From positions 1-11,590 of the forward strand of contig JAHIVR010000194.1 of NCBI GenBank assembly GCA_018816625.1: a DNA stretch of 11,590 nucleotides. The letters are read 5' to 3'. The notes beneath the pieces were generated by a model. That model was not told the DNA's origin. It saw only the letters and a program-made list of their open reading frames with translations, and searched no databases. This DNA is from Nanobdellota archaeon. Its GTDB lineage: Archaea; Nanobdellota; Nanobdellia; Pacearchaeales; GW2011-AR1. Shown here in pieces: positions 1 to 4,724 of the stretch (position 1 is its first letter; the number at the start of each line of letters is the position of its first letter). The position numbers and the translations under genes were made by a program.

Positions 1-58
1 CAAATGAAAGGAGTATTGTCGGTTGTCATCCGCCCAGGCTTGGTCAAATGAAAGGAGT
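1..58 (+). repeat. 14-bp direct repeat at the apgM start (copies 1-14 and 45-58)
   Basis: The 14 bases CAAATGAAAGGAGT occur at 1-14 and again at 45-58, where they form the start of the phosphoglycerate mutase gene. The first copy opens a 15-codon frame at 4 that reads MKGVLSVVIRPGLVK. It stops with a TGA at 49-51 that overlaps the real ATG at 48. After the exact repeat the next codons are partly synonymous (GTA TTG against GTG CTT). This could be a decayed duplication of the gene start, an upstream mini-ORF, or an assembly edge artefact. The left copy lies at the very edge of the window, so its true extent cannot be judged. Confidence 0.6.
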
Positions 59-1271
59 GCTTGTTATTATAGATGGTATGGGAGATATTCCAAATAAACA
101 CTTGGGGGATAAGACTCCTTTGGAAGTTGCAGATACTCTCAATATGGACTTTTTTGCTGCAAGGGGGGAGATGGGTTATATGTATACCGTGAAACCGGGG
201 TTTGTTCCAGGAAGTGATGAAGCAATAGTATCTCTTTTTGGAAATGACCTTCTTTCAAGTTCAAGAGGGCAGTTAGAAGCAAGGGGGACCAAGGCAAAAC
301 TGACAAGAGGGGATTTAGCATTAAGAACAAATTTTGCCACTATTGATTCTTATGAGAAAGGGAATATTTTGGATAGGAGGGTTGGGAGAAATCTTACAAC
401 AGAGGAAGCAGAAATACTAGCAAAGGCGATAAATAGAATAAAAATTCCTATTAAATTTGAATTTATTCCAACAATACAACATAGGGGGGTTTTAATTTTA
501 AAAGGCGGTTTTTCTGATAATATTTTGGGTAATGATGCCAATCCCAATACAGGAAAAATAAAAACCTGCAAGGTTACGGATGATGAGGAAAATTCCCAAT
601 ACACTGTGAATATTCTTAATGAATTAATGAGAAAAATATATGATGAGCTTAAAGACCATCCAGTAAATCAGGATAGGAAGAAAAAAGGATTCTTACCTGC
701 AAATTATCTTTTGGTTAGGGGTCCCGGGATAGAGCCTCCAAAACTTAAGCAGTATAAGAAGTGGTTGTCTCCAAGTTATATGCCTTTAGAAATTGGTTTT
801 TCTTTGGCCAGCGGGATGCATACCGTTAGTTTTGAGTATCCAAAGTTAAAAAACCTAGATGCTTATGAAAACTTGTGGGAGGGTTTGAAAAAAGCTTGTG
901 GATTTGCCATAAAATCAATAAAGAGGTTTGAGAAAGATTATGATTATGTTTATATTCATATAAAAGAGACAGATTTGCCAGGGCATGATAACAAACCATT
1001 AGAGAAAAAAGCGATGTTGGAGTATGTCGATAAAACACTTATAAAATTTTTAAGGAAGTTTGCACCCCCCAAAAAAATAAAGGTGGTTATTACAGCAGAC
1101 CATTCTACTCCCTGTAAACTTAAAAACCATTCCGATGATCCTGTGCCTGTTTTGCTATATAACTATTCCCTTCCAAAAGAGAGGCATTTTAATGAAAAAG
1201 AGGCTAGAAGAGGTAGTTTAGGGAAGATAGTTGGAAACGAATTCTTGAAAAAAGTGGGTTTTAGTAAGTGA
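48..1271 (+). CDS. apgM: 2,3-bisphosphoglycerate-independent phosphoglycerate mutase, archaeal type
   Basis: This is a cytoplasmic glycolysis/gluconeogenesis enzyme that interconverts 3- and 2-phosphoglycerate through a phosphoserine intermediate and two divalent metals. It belongs to the alkaline-phosphatase superfamily. The 407 residues match the usual length of about 400. Visible motifs are the metal-binding N-terminus IIDGMGD (D9, D13), GSDEA at 55-59 with S56 as the probable phosphorylated serine, HRG at 145-147, KETDLPGHD at 306-314 with metal ligands D309 and H313, and ADHSTPC at 350-356 followed by H361. All the metal-site motifs I expect are present, so it should be active. The start at 48 puts the first strand directly at the N-terminus, as in the family. 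No clear Shine-Dalgarno motif or TATA box fits within the few upstream bases available. The gene lies 47 bases before the GINS gene, which has its own TATA box. Confidence 0.93.
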   Translation: MKGVLVIIDGMGDIPNKHLGDKTPLEVADTLNMDFFAARGEMGYMYTVKPGFVPGSDEAIVSLFGNDLLSSSRGQLEARGTKAKLTRGDLALRTNFATIDSYEKGNILDRRVGRNLTTEEAEILAKAINRIKIPIKFEFIPTIQHRGVLILKGGFSDNILGNDANPNTGKIKTCKVTDDEENSQYTVNILNELMRKIYDELKDHPVNQDRKKKGFLPANYLLVRGPGIEPPKLKQYKKWLSPSYMPLEIGFSLASGMHTVSFEYPKLKNLDAYENLWEGLKKACGFAIKSIKRFEKDYDYVYIHIKETDLPGHDNKPLEKKAMLEYVDKTLIKFLRKFAPPKKIKVVITADHSTPCKLKNHSDDPVPVLLYNYSLPKERHFNEKEARRGSLGKIVGNEFLKKVGFSK

Positions 1272-1290
1272 TTTTACAGCATAGCAATCA

Positions 1291-1299
1291 TTAAAAATA
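1291..1299 (+). promoter_or_regulatory. TATA-like box for the GINS gene
   Basis: TTAAAAATA lies in the 47-base gap after apgM. Its centre is about 24 bases before the ATG at 1319, the spacing expected for an archaeal TATA box driving a leaderless mRNA. No Shine-Dalgarno motif is seen before the ATG. Confidence 0.5.
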
Positions 1300-1318
1300 A
1301 GTCCAATTTGTTAGGAAT

Positions 1319-1870
1319 ATGATAACCTATAATGATATTTATGAGGCGGCAAGAAAAGAGAGGTATTCCGACCAGTTACAGGCTATTCCTAAGAATTTTG
1401 TGGACGAGGTTTCTTCTTATTTGAAGGATAAAAAAGAGATGGCTTCAAAGGAGAGTGATGATTTTTCCGATGTTATTATAAAGACTAAGAAACAGCTTGA
1501 GAATGCAATTACTTTGTTTAAGGAGCTTATACTTAGAAGAAGAAAGAAGATACTTAATCTCGTGTTGATTGCTTCTGAAACCGGAATTTCAAAGCAAGAT
1601 TTTGATAATATGTTTAAGTTTGAGAAGGAGCTTTTCGAAGATATGATGGCTTGTATCGATACTTCTGATAAGAAGTTGGATGGTAGTTTAAATGGGGGAG
1701 GTAAGGTAGAAATAAAGAATGAGATGGTAACTTTTAAAGAAGATATTGCAGAGTTTATGGGTTTGGATGGGGAGAAGATGGGTCCTTTTAGCAAGGGAGA
1801 TTTGGCTAATTTGCCAAAAGAGATTGTGAATATCCTAAAAGATGATGGTAAAGTAGAAATTATGGATTAG
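1319..1870 (+). CDS. DNA replication factor GINS, Gins15/Gins51-like subunit
   Basis: This 183-aa protein is a probable subunit of the archaeal GINS complex, which joins MCM helicase and the Cdc45/GAN (RecJ-like) protein at the replication fork. Residues 1-112 form a helical A domain that begins MITYNDIYEAARKE and carries a basic patch RRRKK at 73-77. A low-complexity glycine linker at about 113-136 leads to a small C-terminal B domain at 137-183. The B domain's pattern (FMGLDGEKMGPFSKGDLANLP, then a helix and KVEIMD) matches the archaeal GINS B domain. The A-then-B order is that of Gins51/Gins15 rather than Gins23. No second GINS subunit is in the window. Many archaea use one GINS type as a homotetramer, but that cannot be decided here. 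Expression is probably leaderless. Confidence 0.8.
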   Translation: MITYNDIYEAARKERYSDQLQAIPKNFVDEVSSYLKDKKEMASKESDDFSDVIIKTKKQLENAITLFKELILRRRKKILNLVLIASETGISKQDFDNMFKFEKELFEDMMACIDTSDKKLDGSLNGGGKVEIKNEMVTFKEDIAEFMGLDGEKMGPFSKGDLANLPKEIVNILKDDGKVEIMD

Positions 1871-1876
1871 CTCTTC

Positions 1877-1882
1877 TTTTTT
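1877..1882 (+). terminator. T-run after the GINS gene
   Basis: Six T residues, within the pyrimidine-rich stretch CTCTTCTTTTTT, start 7 bases after the GINS stop codon. Oligo-T tracts without a hairpin are a usual archaeal termination signal. The following gene has its own TATA box. Confidence 0.35.
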
Positions 1883-1897
1883 AATACGAATCAATAA

Positions 1898-1909
1898 AAC
1901 TTAAATACC
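1898..1909 (+). promoter_or_regulatory. TATA-like box for the 154-aa membrane protein gene
   Basis: AACTTAAATACC, with core CTTAAATA at 1900-1907, is centred about 24-25 bases before the ATG at 1928. It is preceded by an A-rich BRE-like stretch. The spacing implies a leaderless transcript. Confidence 0.55.
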
Positions 1910-1927
1910 GATATTCTAGGTAATTCT

Positions 1928-2392
1928 ATGGCAAATGGAGAAAACGGTCTTGAAAAATCAATAAACGGTTTTGTTGGGTCTAAATCTAAATTAGGGAGGG
2001 GAGCATGGTTTATTGCATTATCTTATTTAGCTGGAGCATCTTCAAAAAAGAATCAGGACTGGGTTATGGAGAGGATTGGAATGCCTGGAAAGGCCTATCT
2101 CCTAACTTTGGTTAATGCTGGTGTTGTTGGTCCGGCTTTTGCTGGGGGGTATTATTTCGCTGGGCAGGTTTCCGGATGGGCGGATAATGTTCCCGAATGG
2201 TTAGATAAACCTGTTGAGGCTATTGCGAGTGCTTATTCTGTTTATGTTTTTGGAGTGTGTGCCTTTAGAGCAACATATGCATCTATAAAAAAGAAGGCAA
2301 TTTTTAGTCCCACCCCTTGGGGGGTCATTACTACTGGAGGATGGGGTGTTGTAAGGAAGATTTTTGGGGTTGTTGGTAAAAGAAAGGTTTAA
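1928..2392 (+). CDS. hypothetical membrane protein, 154 aa
   Basis: I do not recognise this protein. It has a polar N-terminus of about 23 residues. Hydrophobic stretches follow at about 25-38, 56-79 (rich in Gly and Ala) and 98-117, with a weaker one at 130-149, and the C-terminus is basic (KRKV). Basic residues at 118-123 (SIKKKA) and 143-154 suggest cytoplasmic positions. The absence of a cleavable signal peptide and the presence of three or four possible membrane segments point to a small integral membrane protein. It is followed after 24 bases by another small membrane protein gene and then by a YbjQ-family gene. A shared membrane role is possible but unproven. Reading-frame quality is good and the TATA spacing supports the chosen start. 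Confidence 0.75.
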   Translation: MANGENGLEKSINGFVGSKSKLGRGAWFIALSYLAGASSKKNQDWVMERIGMPGKAYLLTLVNAGVVGPAFAGGYYFAGQVSGWADNVPEWLDKPVEAIASAYSVYVFGVCAFRATYASIKKKAIFSPTPWGVITTGGWGVVRKIFGVVGKRKV

Positions 2393-2396
2393 AAGA
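2387..2396 (+). promoter_or_regulatory. possible TATA-like box overlapping the preceding stop codon
   Basis: GGTTTAAAAG spans the stop codon of the 154-aa gene. It is centred about 25 bases before the ATG at 2417, so the 64-aa gene may have its own leaderless transcript as well as read-through from upstream. This is weak evidence because the whole area is AT-rich. Confidence 0.3.
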
Positions 2397-2416
2397 AAAA
2401 TAGGTTTATTTTTTAT

Positions 2417-2611
2417 ATGAATATCGGGCAGGTTATTTCGGGGCTTGTATTTGTTTTTGGTGGTGTTGCCCTAATTTTAGTTGCTATATTTTCTAAAGGG
2501 GCTTGGCCTGCTTTAATCTACGGAATTCCCATTTTTGTTCTTGGAATTGTTATTTTATTTTATACCAAAGAAGATGCTATAGAAAGGATAAAAGGGAGGA
2601 AGGAAAAATGA
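2417..2611 (+). CDS. small two-helix membrane protein, 64 aa
   Basis: No family is recognised. Two hydrophobic helices are predicted by eye at about 5-25 and 29-49, joined by a very short SKGAW turn. A charged, mostly basic tail follows at 50-64 (KEDAIERIKGRKEK) and is probably cytoplasmic, giving a hairpin topology with both ends inside. The start has no Shine-Dalgarno motif but sits in the TATATG context seen at the other apparently leaderless genes here. Its TGA stop at 2609-2611 overlaps the ATG of the following YbjQ-family gene (ATGA), so the two are very probably translated together. That pairing suggests a membrane anchor or partner for the soluble YbjQ-like protein, which is inference. 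Confidence 0.75.
   Translation: MNIGQVISGLVFVFGGVALILVAIFSKGAWPALIYGIPIFVLGIVILFYTKEDAIERIKGRKEK
2594..2600 (+). promoter_or_regulatory. ribosome binding site of the YbjQ-family gene
   Basis: GGGAGGA lies 7 bases before the ATG at 2608 and is a good match to an archaeal anti-Shine-Dalgarno sequence. It decides the start of the YbjQ-family gene: the same frame is open further upstream to an ATG at 2503, but that extension lies inside the 64-aa gene and does not read as part of the family. Confidence 0.65.
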
Positions 2612-2937
2612 GTGGAAAGGAAATGATTGTTGTAACTACCATGGAAATTCCAGGTAAAAAAGTTGTTGGAGTTTTGGGTATTGCAAAAGGCAATACGGTT
2701 AGAGCTAGAAACATAGGAAGGGATATTGGAGCTGGTTTTAAGAGTATGGTGGGTGGAGAGATAAAGACCTATACAGAAATGATTTCTCATGCTAGAGAAG
2801 AAGCATACAACAGAATGGTTAACGAAGCAATAGATATGGGTGCTGATGCTGTAATAGGTTTTAGATTTATGACTTCTATGATAATGGCTGGAGCTTCAGA
2901 AATGTTGGCTTACGGAACCGCGGTCAAATTGAAATAA
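2608..2937 (+). CDS. YbjQ/UPF0145 family heavy-metal-binding-like protein
   Basis: This 109-aa soluble protein has the full pattern of the UPF0145/YbjQ family: TTMEIPGKKVVGVLGIAKGNTV at the start, then ARNIGRDI, a GGE-x3-YTEMISHAREEAYNRM helix and the conserved GADAVIGFRF strand, ending in AYGTAVKL. The family forms small oligomeric beta/alpha barrels. It is sometimes labelled heavy-metal-binding, but its molecular role is not established and no metal-site cysteines are present here. The start at 2608 is fixed by a good Shine-Dalgarno motif and by ATGA overlap with the 64-aa membrane protein gene. The length is normal for the family (about 105-110 aa). Confidence 0.88.
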   Translation: MSGKEMIVVTTMEIPGKKVVGVLGIAKGNTVRARNIGRDIGAGFKSMVGGEIKTYTEMISHAREEAYNRMVNEAIDMGADAVIGFRFMTSMIMAGASEMLAYGTAVKLK

Positions 2938-2938
2938 A

Positions 2939-2949
2939 TTTTATTTTTT
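2939..2949 (+). terminator. T-rich terminator after the YbjQ-family gene
   Basis: TTTTATTTTTT follows the YbjQ-family stop codon by one base. It is a typical hairpin-free archaeal termination tract and precedes a fresh TATA box at 2959-2968. Confidence 0.4.
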
Positions 2950-2958
2950 GTGTTGAAA

Positions 2959-2968
2959 AATATATAAA
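2959..2968 (+). promoter_or_regulatory. TATA-like box before the small ORF at 2990
   Basis: AATATATAAA is among the strongest TATA matches in the window. Measured from its centre (about 2964), the 24-28 base spacing seen at other genes predicts a transcript start near 2988-2992. It therefore favours start codons at 2988 (ATG, 17-aa frame) or 2990 (GTG, 56-aa frame) over the ATG at 2974. Confidence 0.5.
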
Positions 2969-2989
2969 GGATAATGCCCTGTGAATCAT

Positions 2990-3160
2990 GTGGAAAAGAC
3001 TTGTGAAGAACAAAGGGCTTCCAAAGAATATATCGCTTTAATATGGAAATATTCTCTGAGGGTCAAAAGAAGAGAAATGGGCATTCCAGTAAATAGTGAT
3101 GTTCCTATTCCAAATAGACCGGTACCAAAAAATTTGTTAAAGAGAATTTTTAATAATTAA
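2990..3160 (+). CDS. possible small basic protein, 56 aa, GTG start
   Basis: The frame is open from 2975 to a TAA at 3158-3160. No ATG gives the full frame, so GTG at 2990 (leaderless, placed by the TATA box) or GTG at 2981 (59 aa) must be used. The product is rich in Lys and Arg in its middle (SLRVKRREMG) and ends in a Pro-rich tail (VPIPNRPVPKNLLKRIFNN), which looks protein-like. No family is recognised. A neighbouring frame opens with ATG at 2974 as MPCESCGK and stops at 3006. Joining it to this frame through a one-base slip at the AAAA run (2994-2997) would give MPCESCGKTCEEQ and so on, a small zinc-ribbon-like start. The locus may therefore be a short intact gene, a frameshifted gene, or hold a sequencing indel. 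Confidence 0.4.
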   Translation: MEKTCEEQRASKEYIALIWKYSLRVKRREMGIPVNSDVPIPNRPVPKNLLKRIFNN

Positions 3161-3179
3161 CTTTATTTAAACAACTTGG

Positions 3180-3195
3180 TTTTTATTCATTTTTT
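3180..3195 (+). terminator. T-rich tract after the small ORF
   Basis: TTTTTATTCATTTTTT contains runs of five and six T about 20-35 bases after the TAA at 3160. It is a plausible hairpin-free archaeal terminator. Confidence 0.35.
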
Positions 3196-3256
3196 ATAAA
3201 TAAGGGTGAGAATTATTTCTTAGCTGGAGAGTATATTTTTTATCCTTGAAAACCTC

Positions 3257-3271
3257 AAGCCTGTGGAGAGA
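3257..3271 (-). repeat. copy of the tRNA-Thr 3' end (15 bp)
   Basis: AAGCCTGTGGAGAGA at 3257-3271 is identical to 3298-3312. That second stretch covers the 3' acceptor strand, the discriminator and the 3' side of the T-stem of tRNA-Thr, plus one base beyond. The copy lies 41 bp downstream of the tRNA in its own direction and does not continue into a tRNA body. It could be a tRNA remnant or a short att-like duplication, but 41 bp leaves no room for an integrated element. Confidence 0.7.
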
Positions 3272-3295
3272 AACTTCGTTTCACCACGTCTTTTT
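3263..3295 (+). terminator. hairpin followed by a T-run; possible end of a small RNA
   Basis: On the + strand GTGG (3263-3266) pairs with CCAC (3284-3287), and GAAAC (3270-3274) pairs with GTTTC (3278-3282) around a TTC loop. The sequence then runs GTC and five T (3291-3295), which is an intrinsic-terminator-like shape. An outer helix TTGAAAA (3246-3252) with TTTTCAA (3292-3298) is also possible. A TATA-like TTTATAAA at 3193-3200 would start a + transcript near 3222, giving an RNA of about 75 nt that ends here. No coding frame and no recognised RNA family fit. The hairpin could instead guard against transcription into tRNA-Thr from the left. Confidence 0.35.
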
Positions 3296-3298
3296 CAA

Positions 3299-3370
3299 AG
3301 CCTGTGGAGAGAGTTGAACTCCCGACCTACTGCTTACAAGGCAGCCGCTCTACCACTGAGCTACACAGGC
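3299..3370 (-). tRNA. tRNA-Thr (anticodon TGT)
   Basis: A 72-nt cloverleaf on the minus strand. The acceptor stem is GCCTGTG/CACAGGC with a U discriminator, which is common for archaeal tRNA-Thr. The D-stem is GCTC/GAGC with loop AGTGGTA. The anticodon stem is GCTGC/GCAGT, and loop CTTGTAA gives anticodon TGT. The T-stem is GGGAG/CTCTC with loop TTCAACT. No CCA is encoded. No intron is visible. The gene follows eS1 on the same strand but has its own TATA-like box 28 bases upstream. Confidence 0.95.
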
Positions 3371-3393
3371 AGATAGAATAGAGAGAAAGTGTT

Positions 3394-3403
3394 GGTTTAA
3401 AAG
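3394..3403 (-). promoter_or_regulatory. TATA-like box for tRNA-Thr
   Basis: On the minus strand this reads CTTTTAAACC, centred about 28 bases before the tRNA 5' end at 3370. It overlaps the spacer just after the eS1 stop codon. Confidence 0.5.
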
Positions 3404-3408
3404 AGTTT

Positions 3409-3945
3409 TTATTTGCTTTTTTCAATCTTGAAAACTCGGATTTCACAAAGTGAAAGGGGGTATATCTTTTTCAATTTAAGACTTAGTGTTTTTTGTAATC
3501 TATTTTGCAAGAGTTCTTCAAATAAATCTTCTGCATTTTTGTTTTTAACTTCCTTTATTAGTTCTTCTCTTGCCTTCTCTCTAAGGGCTTTTCTTACAGC
3601 CCTTGAAACTTTCCTTCTTGTTACTAGTAATGGTTTTATTCTAACTGTTGCATCTTTGCAAGTAGCTGAAAAAGAATCCTCAACATAGTTTGTTCCTTTT
3701 CTAACCATCTTTTTTAAGAAGTAGGGAAGAAGTTTGATTTCTACTGGGGTGGCTTTTATTTTATCTCCACTAATCTTTATCTTTGCTGTGAGCAAAGCAT
3801 TTTTTCCTCTTAAAAGACGTGTTAGATCATAAGTTATGTTTCTTCCTTCCAGCTCTTTTAATTCCATTGCGTATAGTTGGGTCTCTTTCTTTATTATTGG
3901 GATACTTACCTCCCAAAACTTTTTTTTCTTTTTTGCGATTGCCAT
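3409..3945 (-). CDS. rps3ae: 30S ribosomal protein eS1 (S3Ae)
   Basis: A component of the archaeal/eukaryotic small ribosomal subunit, near the mRNA exit region. The 178-aa product has the basic N-terminus MAIAKKKKKFWEVSIP, the central GRNITYDLTRLLRGKNA stretch, the conserved IKPLLVTRRKVSRAVRK segment (about 103-119) and the ending YPLSLCEIRVFKIE. It is somewhat shorter than many archaeal homologues (about 190-220 aa), mainly at the C-terminus, in line with compact genomes. It lies 93 bases after eL42 on the same strand, and that gap holds a structured leader. The spacing from that leader (4 bases to the ATG) suggests leader structure affects ribosome access. Confidence 0.92.
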   Translation of the reverse strand: MAIAKKKKKFWEVSIPIIKKETQLYAMELKELEGRNITYDLTRLLRGKNALLTAKIKISGDKIKATPVEIKLLPYFLKKMVRKGTNYVEDSFSATCKDATVRIKPLLVTRRKVSRAVRKALREKAREELIKEVKNKNAEDLFEELLQNRLQKTLSLKLKKIYPLSLCEIRVFKIEKSK

Positions 3946-3950
3946 TGTTT

Positions 3951-4003
3951 GAAAACCTACTGTTTTCCTACACTACCTTTCCCTTAAGATAGTCTAGGTT
4001 TTC
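3951..4003 (-). promoter_or_regulatory. structured mRNA leader of eS1 with alternative hairpins
   Basis: Reading the minus strand, GAAAACCTA (4003-3995) is complementary over 9 bases to TAGGTTTTC (3959-3951), which ends 5 bases before the A of the start codon. Between them CTATCTT and AAGGTAG form a 7-bp stem (one G-U) around AAGGGA. A second GAAAAC (3967-3962) can pair with the same GTTTTC through a 5-base loop, so the downstream arm has two mutually exclusive partners. This looks like a switchable leader near the initiation site. Autoregulation by eS1 is inference. An AT-rich TATA-like stretch at 4015-4030 makes the exact 5' end uncertain, so the upstream arm may be absent from some transcripts. 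Confidence 0.45.
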
Positions 4004-4038
4004 TTTGCCTAACCTTATTTTATTTAATTTATTTATCA

Positions 4039-4350
4039 TTATTCTTGTATTTGTTTGCCCATTCTTATACCTTTCTTTTGGTATTTGGATTTTTTACACG
4101 TTTGACATGTGTACATGAAGTTTGTTTTTTTAGTTGTTTTAGATTTTCTTTTGTTTTTGGATATTGCTGGCTTAGAACCCCACTTCCCCTTATTTCCAAT
4201 TCCTCTTCCCCGGCCTCTTGATTTGGCCCTTGAGATTGAACCACGGGTAAGAGTTCCTCTTTTAGCTCCTGTTGATACTAATTTTATCTTTTGTGATGTT
4301 TTTTTCTTACAATATGGGCAGTACCTTTTTGTTGTCTTTGGTATTTTCAT
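4039..4350 (-). CDS. rpl44e: 50S ribosomal protein eL42 (L44e)
   Basis: A zinc-binding large-subunit protein near the E site. The 103-aa product begins MKIPKTTKRYCPYCKKKT and has two CxxC pairs, C11/C14 and C82/C85, that bind one zinc. The basic middle (GSISRAKSRGRGRG, then GNKGKWGSKP) is typical of eL42. It is a little longer than the usual 92-97 aa because of a Lys/Gln-rich C-terminus. The start is fixed by family alignment and by a TATA-like box 25-26 bases upstream with no room for a Shine-Dalgarno motif, so it is probably leaderless. It lies between tRNA-Val and eS1 on the same strand. Confidence 0.93.
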   Translation of the reverse strand: MKIPKTTKRYCPYCKKKTSQKIKLVSTGAKRGTLTRGSISRAKSRGRGRGIGNKGKWGSKPAISKNKRKSKTTKKTNFMYTCQTCKKSKYQKKGIRMGKQIQE

Positions 4351-4369
4351 ATGATTGATAGAAAAAGAT

Positions 4370-4381
4370 GGTTTTTAAAGC
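4370..4381 (-). promoter_or_regulatory. TATA-like box for eL42
   Basis: The minus strand reads GCTTTAAAAACC, centred about 25-26 bases before the ATG at 4350. It begins only about 12 bases after the 3' end of tRNA-Val, so eL42 has its own promoter rather than depending on the tRNA transcript. Confidence 0.55.
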
Positions 4382-4393
4382 TTATTAAAGGCA

Positions 4394-4465
4394 TGGCCCC
4401 ACCCAGAATCGAACTGGGGTTTTATCCATGTCGAGGATATGTCTTAGCCACTGGACTATAGGGCC
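4394..4465 (-). tRNA. tRNA-Val (anticodon GAC), unusual C33
   Basis: A 72-nt cloverleaf on the minus strand. The acceptor is GGCCCTA/TGGGGCC (one G-U) with discriminator A. The D-arm is GTCC/AGAC with a C13-A22 mismatch and loop AGTGGCTA. The anticodon stem TATCC/GGATA is perfect, and the T-stem is CCCAG/CTGGG with loop TTCGATT. The 7-base anticodon loop reads TCGACAT, so the anticodon is GAC (Val), but position 33 is C where almost all elongator tRNAs have U. Moving the loop one base to restore U33 (anticodon CGA) breaks the stem, and the short variable loop rules out Ser. The tRNA call is secure. The Val identity is likely but weakened by the odd loop. Confidence 0.88.
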
Positions 4466-4488
4466 TCTTTCTTTTGAGGGAACTGGAA

Positions 4489-4500
4489 ATATTTAAATAT
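4489..4500. promoter_or_regulatory. palindromic TATA box, probable divergent promoter
   Basis: ATATTTAAATAT is a perfect 12-bp palindrome, so it reads as a TATA box on both strands. Its centre is about 26-27 bases before the ATG at 4521 (+) and about 29-30 bases before the tRNA-Val 5' end at 4465 (-). Both distances fit archaeal TATA-to-start spacing, and no other TATA-like box is seen for either gene. Confidence 0.55.
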
Positions 4501-4520
4501 AGTGCTTAGTTCTTGATTAT

Positions 4521-4724
4521 ATGGTGAGAAGGTCTAATAGAAGTACTTGGGTTATTTTGTATATTGTTTTTGGATTGTATCTTGTTAATTGGACTTTTCT
4601 TTTTGTTAAGTTGCCAGAATTCTTTGCTGATGTTGATAAATGGATTTTTTTTGTGGCAGGACTCCTCCTTATTTGGGGGGGCTTTAGGTATTATCAGAGG
4701 CCAAGAGTTGTTGGTGGATTTTAA
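4521..4724 (+). CDS. small two-helix membrane protein, 67 aa
   Basis: This is an unrecognised small protein. A basic N-terminus (MVRRSNRS) precedes a hydrophobic helix at about 9-29. A polar, acidic loop KLPEFFADVDK follows at 30-40, then a second helix at about 41-58, and a basic C-terminal tail YYQRPRVVGGF. The positive-inside rule puts both ends in the cytoplasm and the acidic loop outside. The start is supported by a TATA box 26-27 bases upstream in a TATATG context, so it should be leaderless. It stands alone, with about 130 bases to the next gene, and gives no functional hint from context. A second reading frame overlapping it has no support. Confidence 0.65.
   Translation: MVRRSNRSTWVILYIVFGLYLVNWTFLFVKLPEFFADVDKWIFFVAGLLLIWGGFRYYQRPRVVGGF

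Noticed and set aside
2503..2607. Upstream extension of the YbjQ-family gene to an ATG at 2503
   Set aside because: The added 35 residues lie entirely within the 64-aa membrane protein gene in another frame and do not resemble the family. The Shine-Dalgarno motif at 2594-2600 and the ATGA overlap fix the start at 2608.
3222..3296. C/D box or H/ACA guide RNA between the small ORF and tRNA-Thr
   Set aside because: No convincing C (RUGAUGA) and D (CUGA) boxes and no ACA with a proper kink-turn pocket were found, so only a generic hairpin RNA is proposed.
3257..3370. Integrated mobile element at tRNA-Thr
   Set aside because: The 15-bp repeat resembles an att duplication, but the copies are 41 bp apart and no integrase or cargo gene lies between them.
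4394..4465. Reading the odd tRNA as tRNA-Ser with anticodon CGA
   Set aside because: That shift restores U33 but breaks the anticodon stem (A-G and C-T oppositions). The variable loop is only 4 bases, while Ser tRNAs have a long variable arm.
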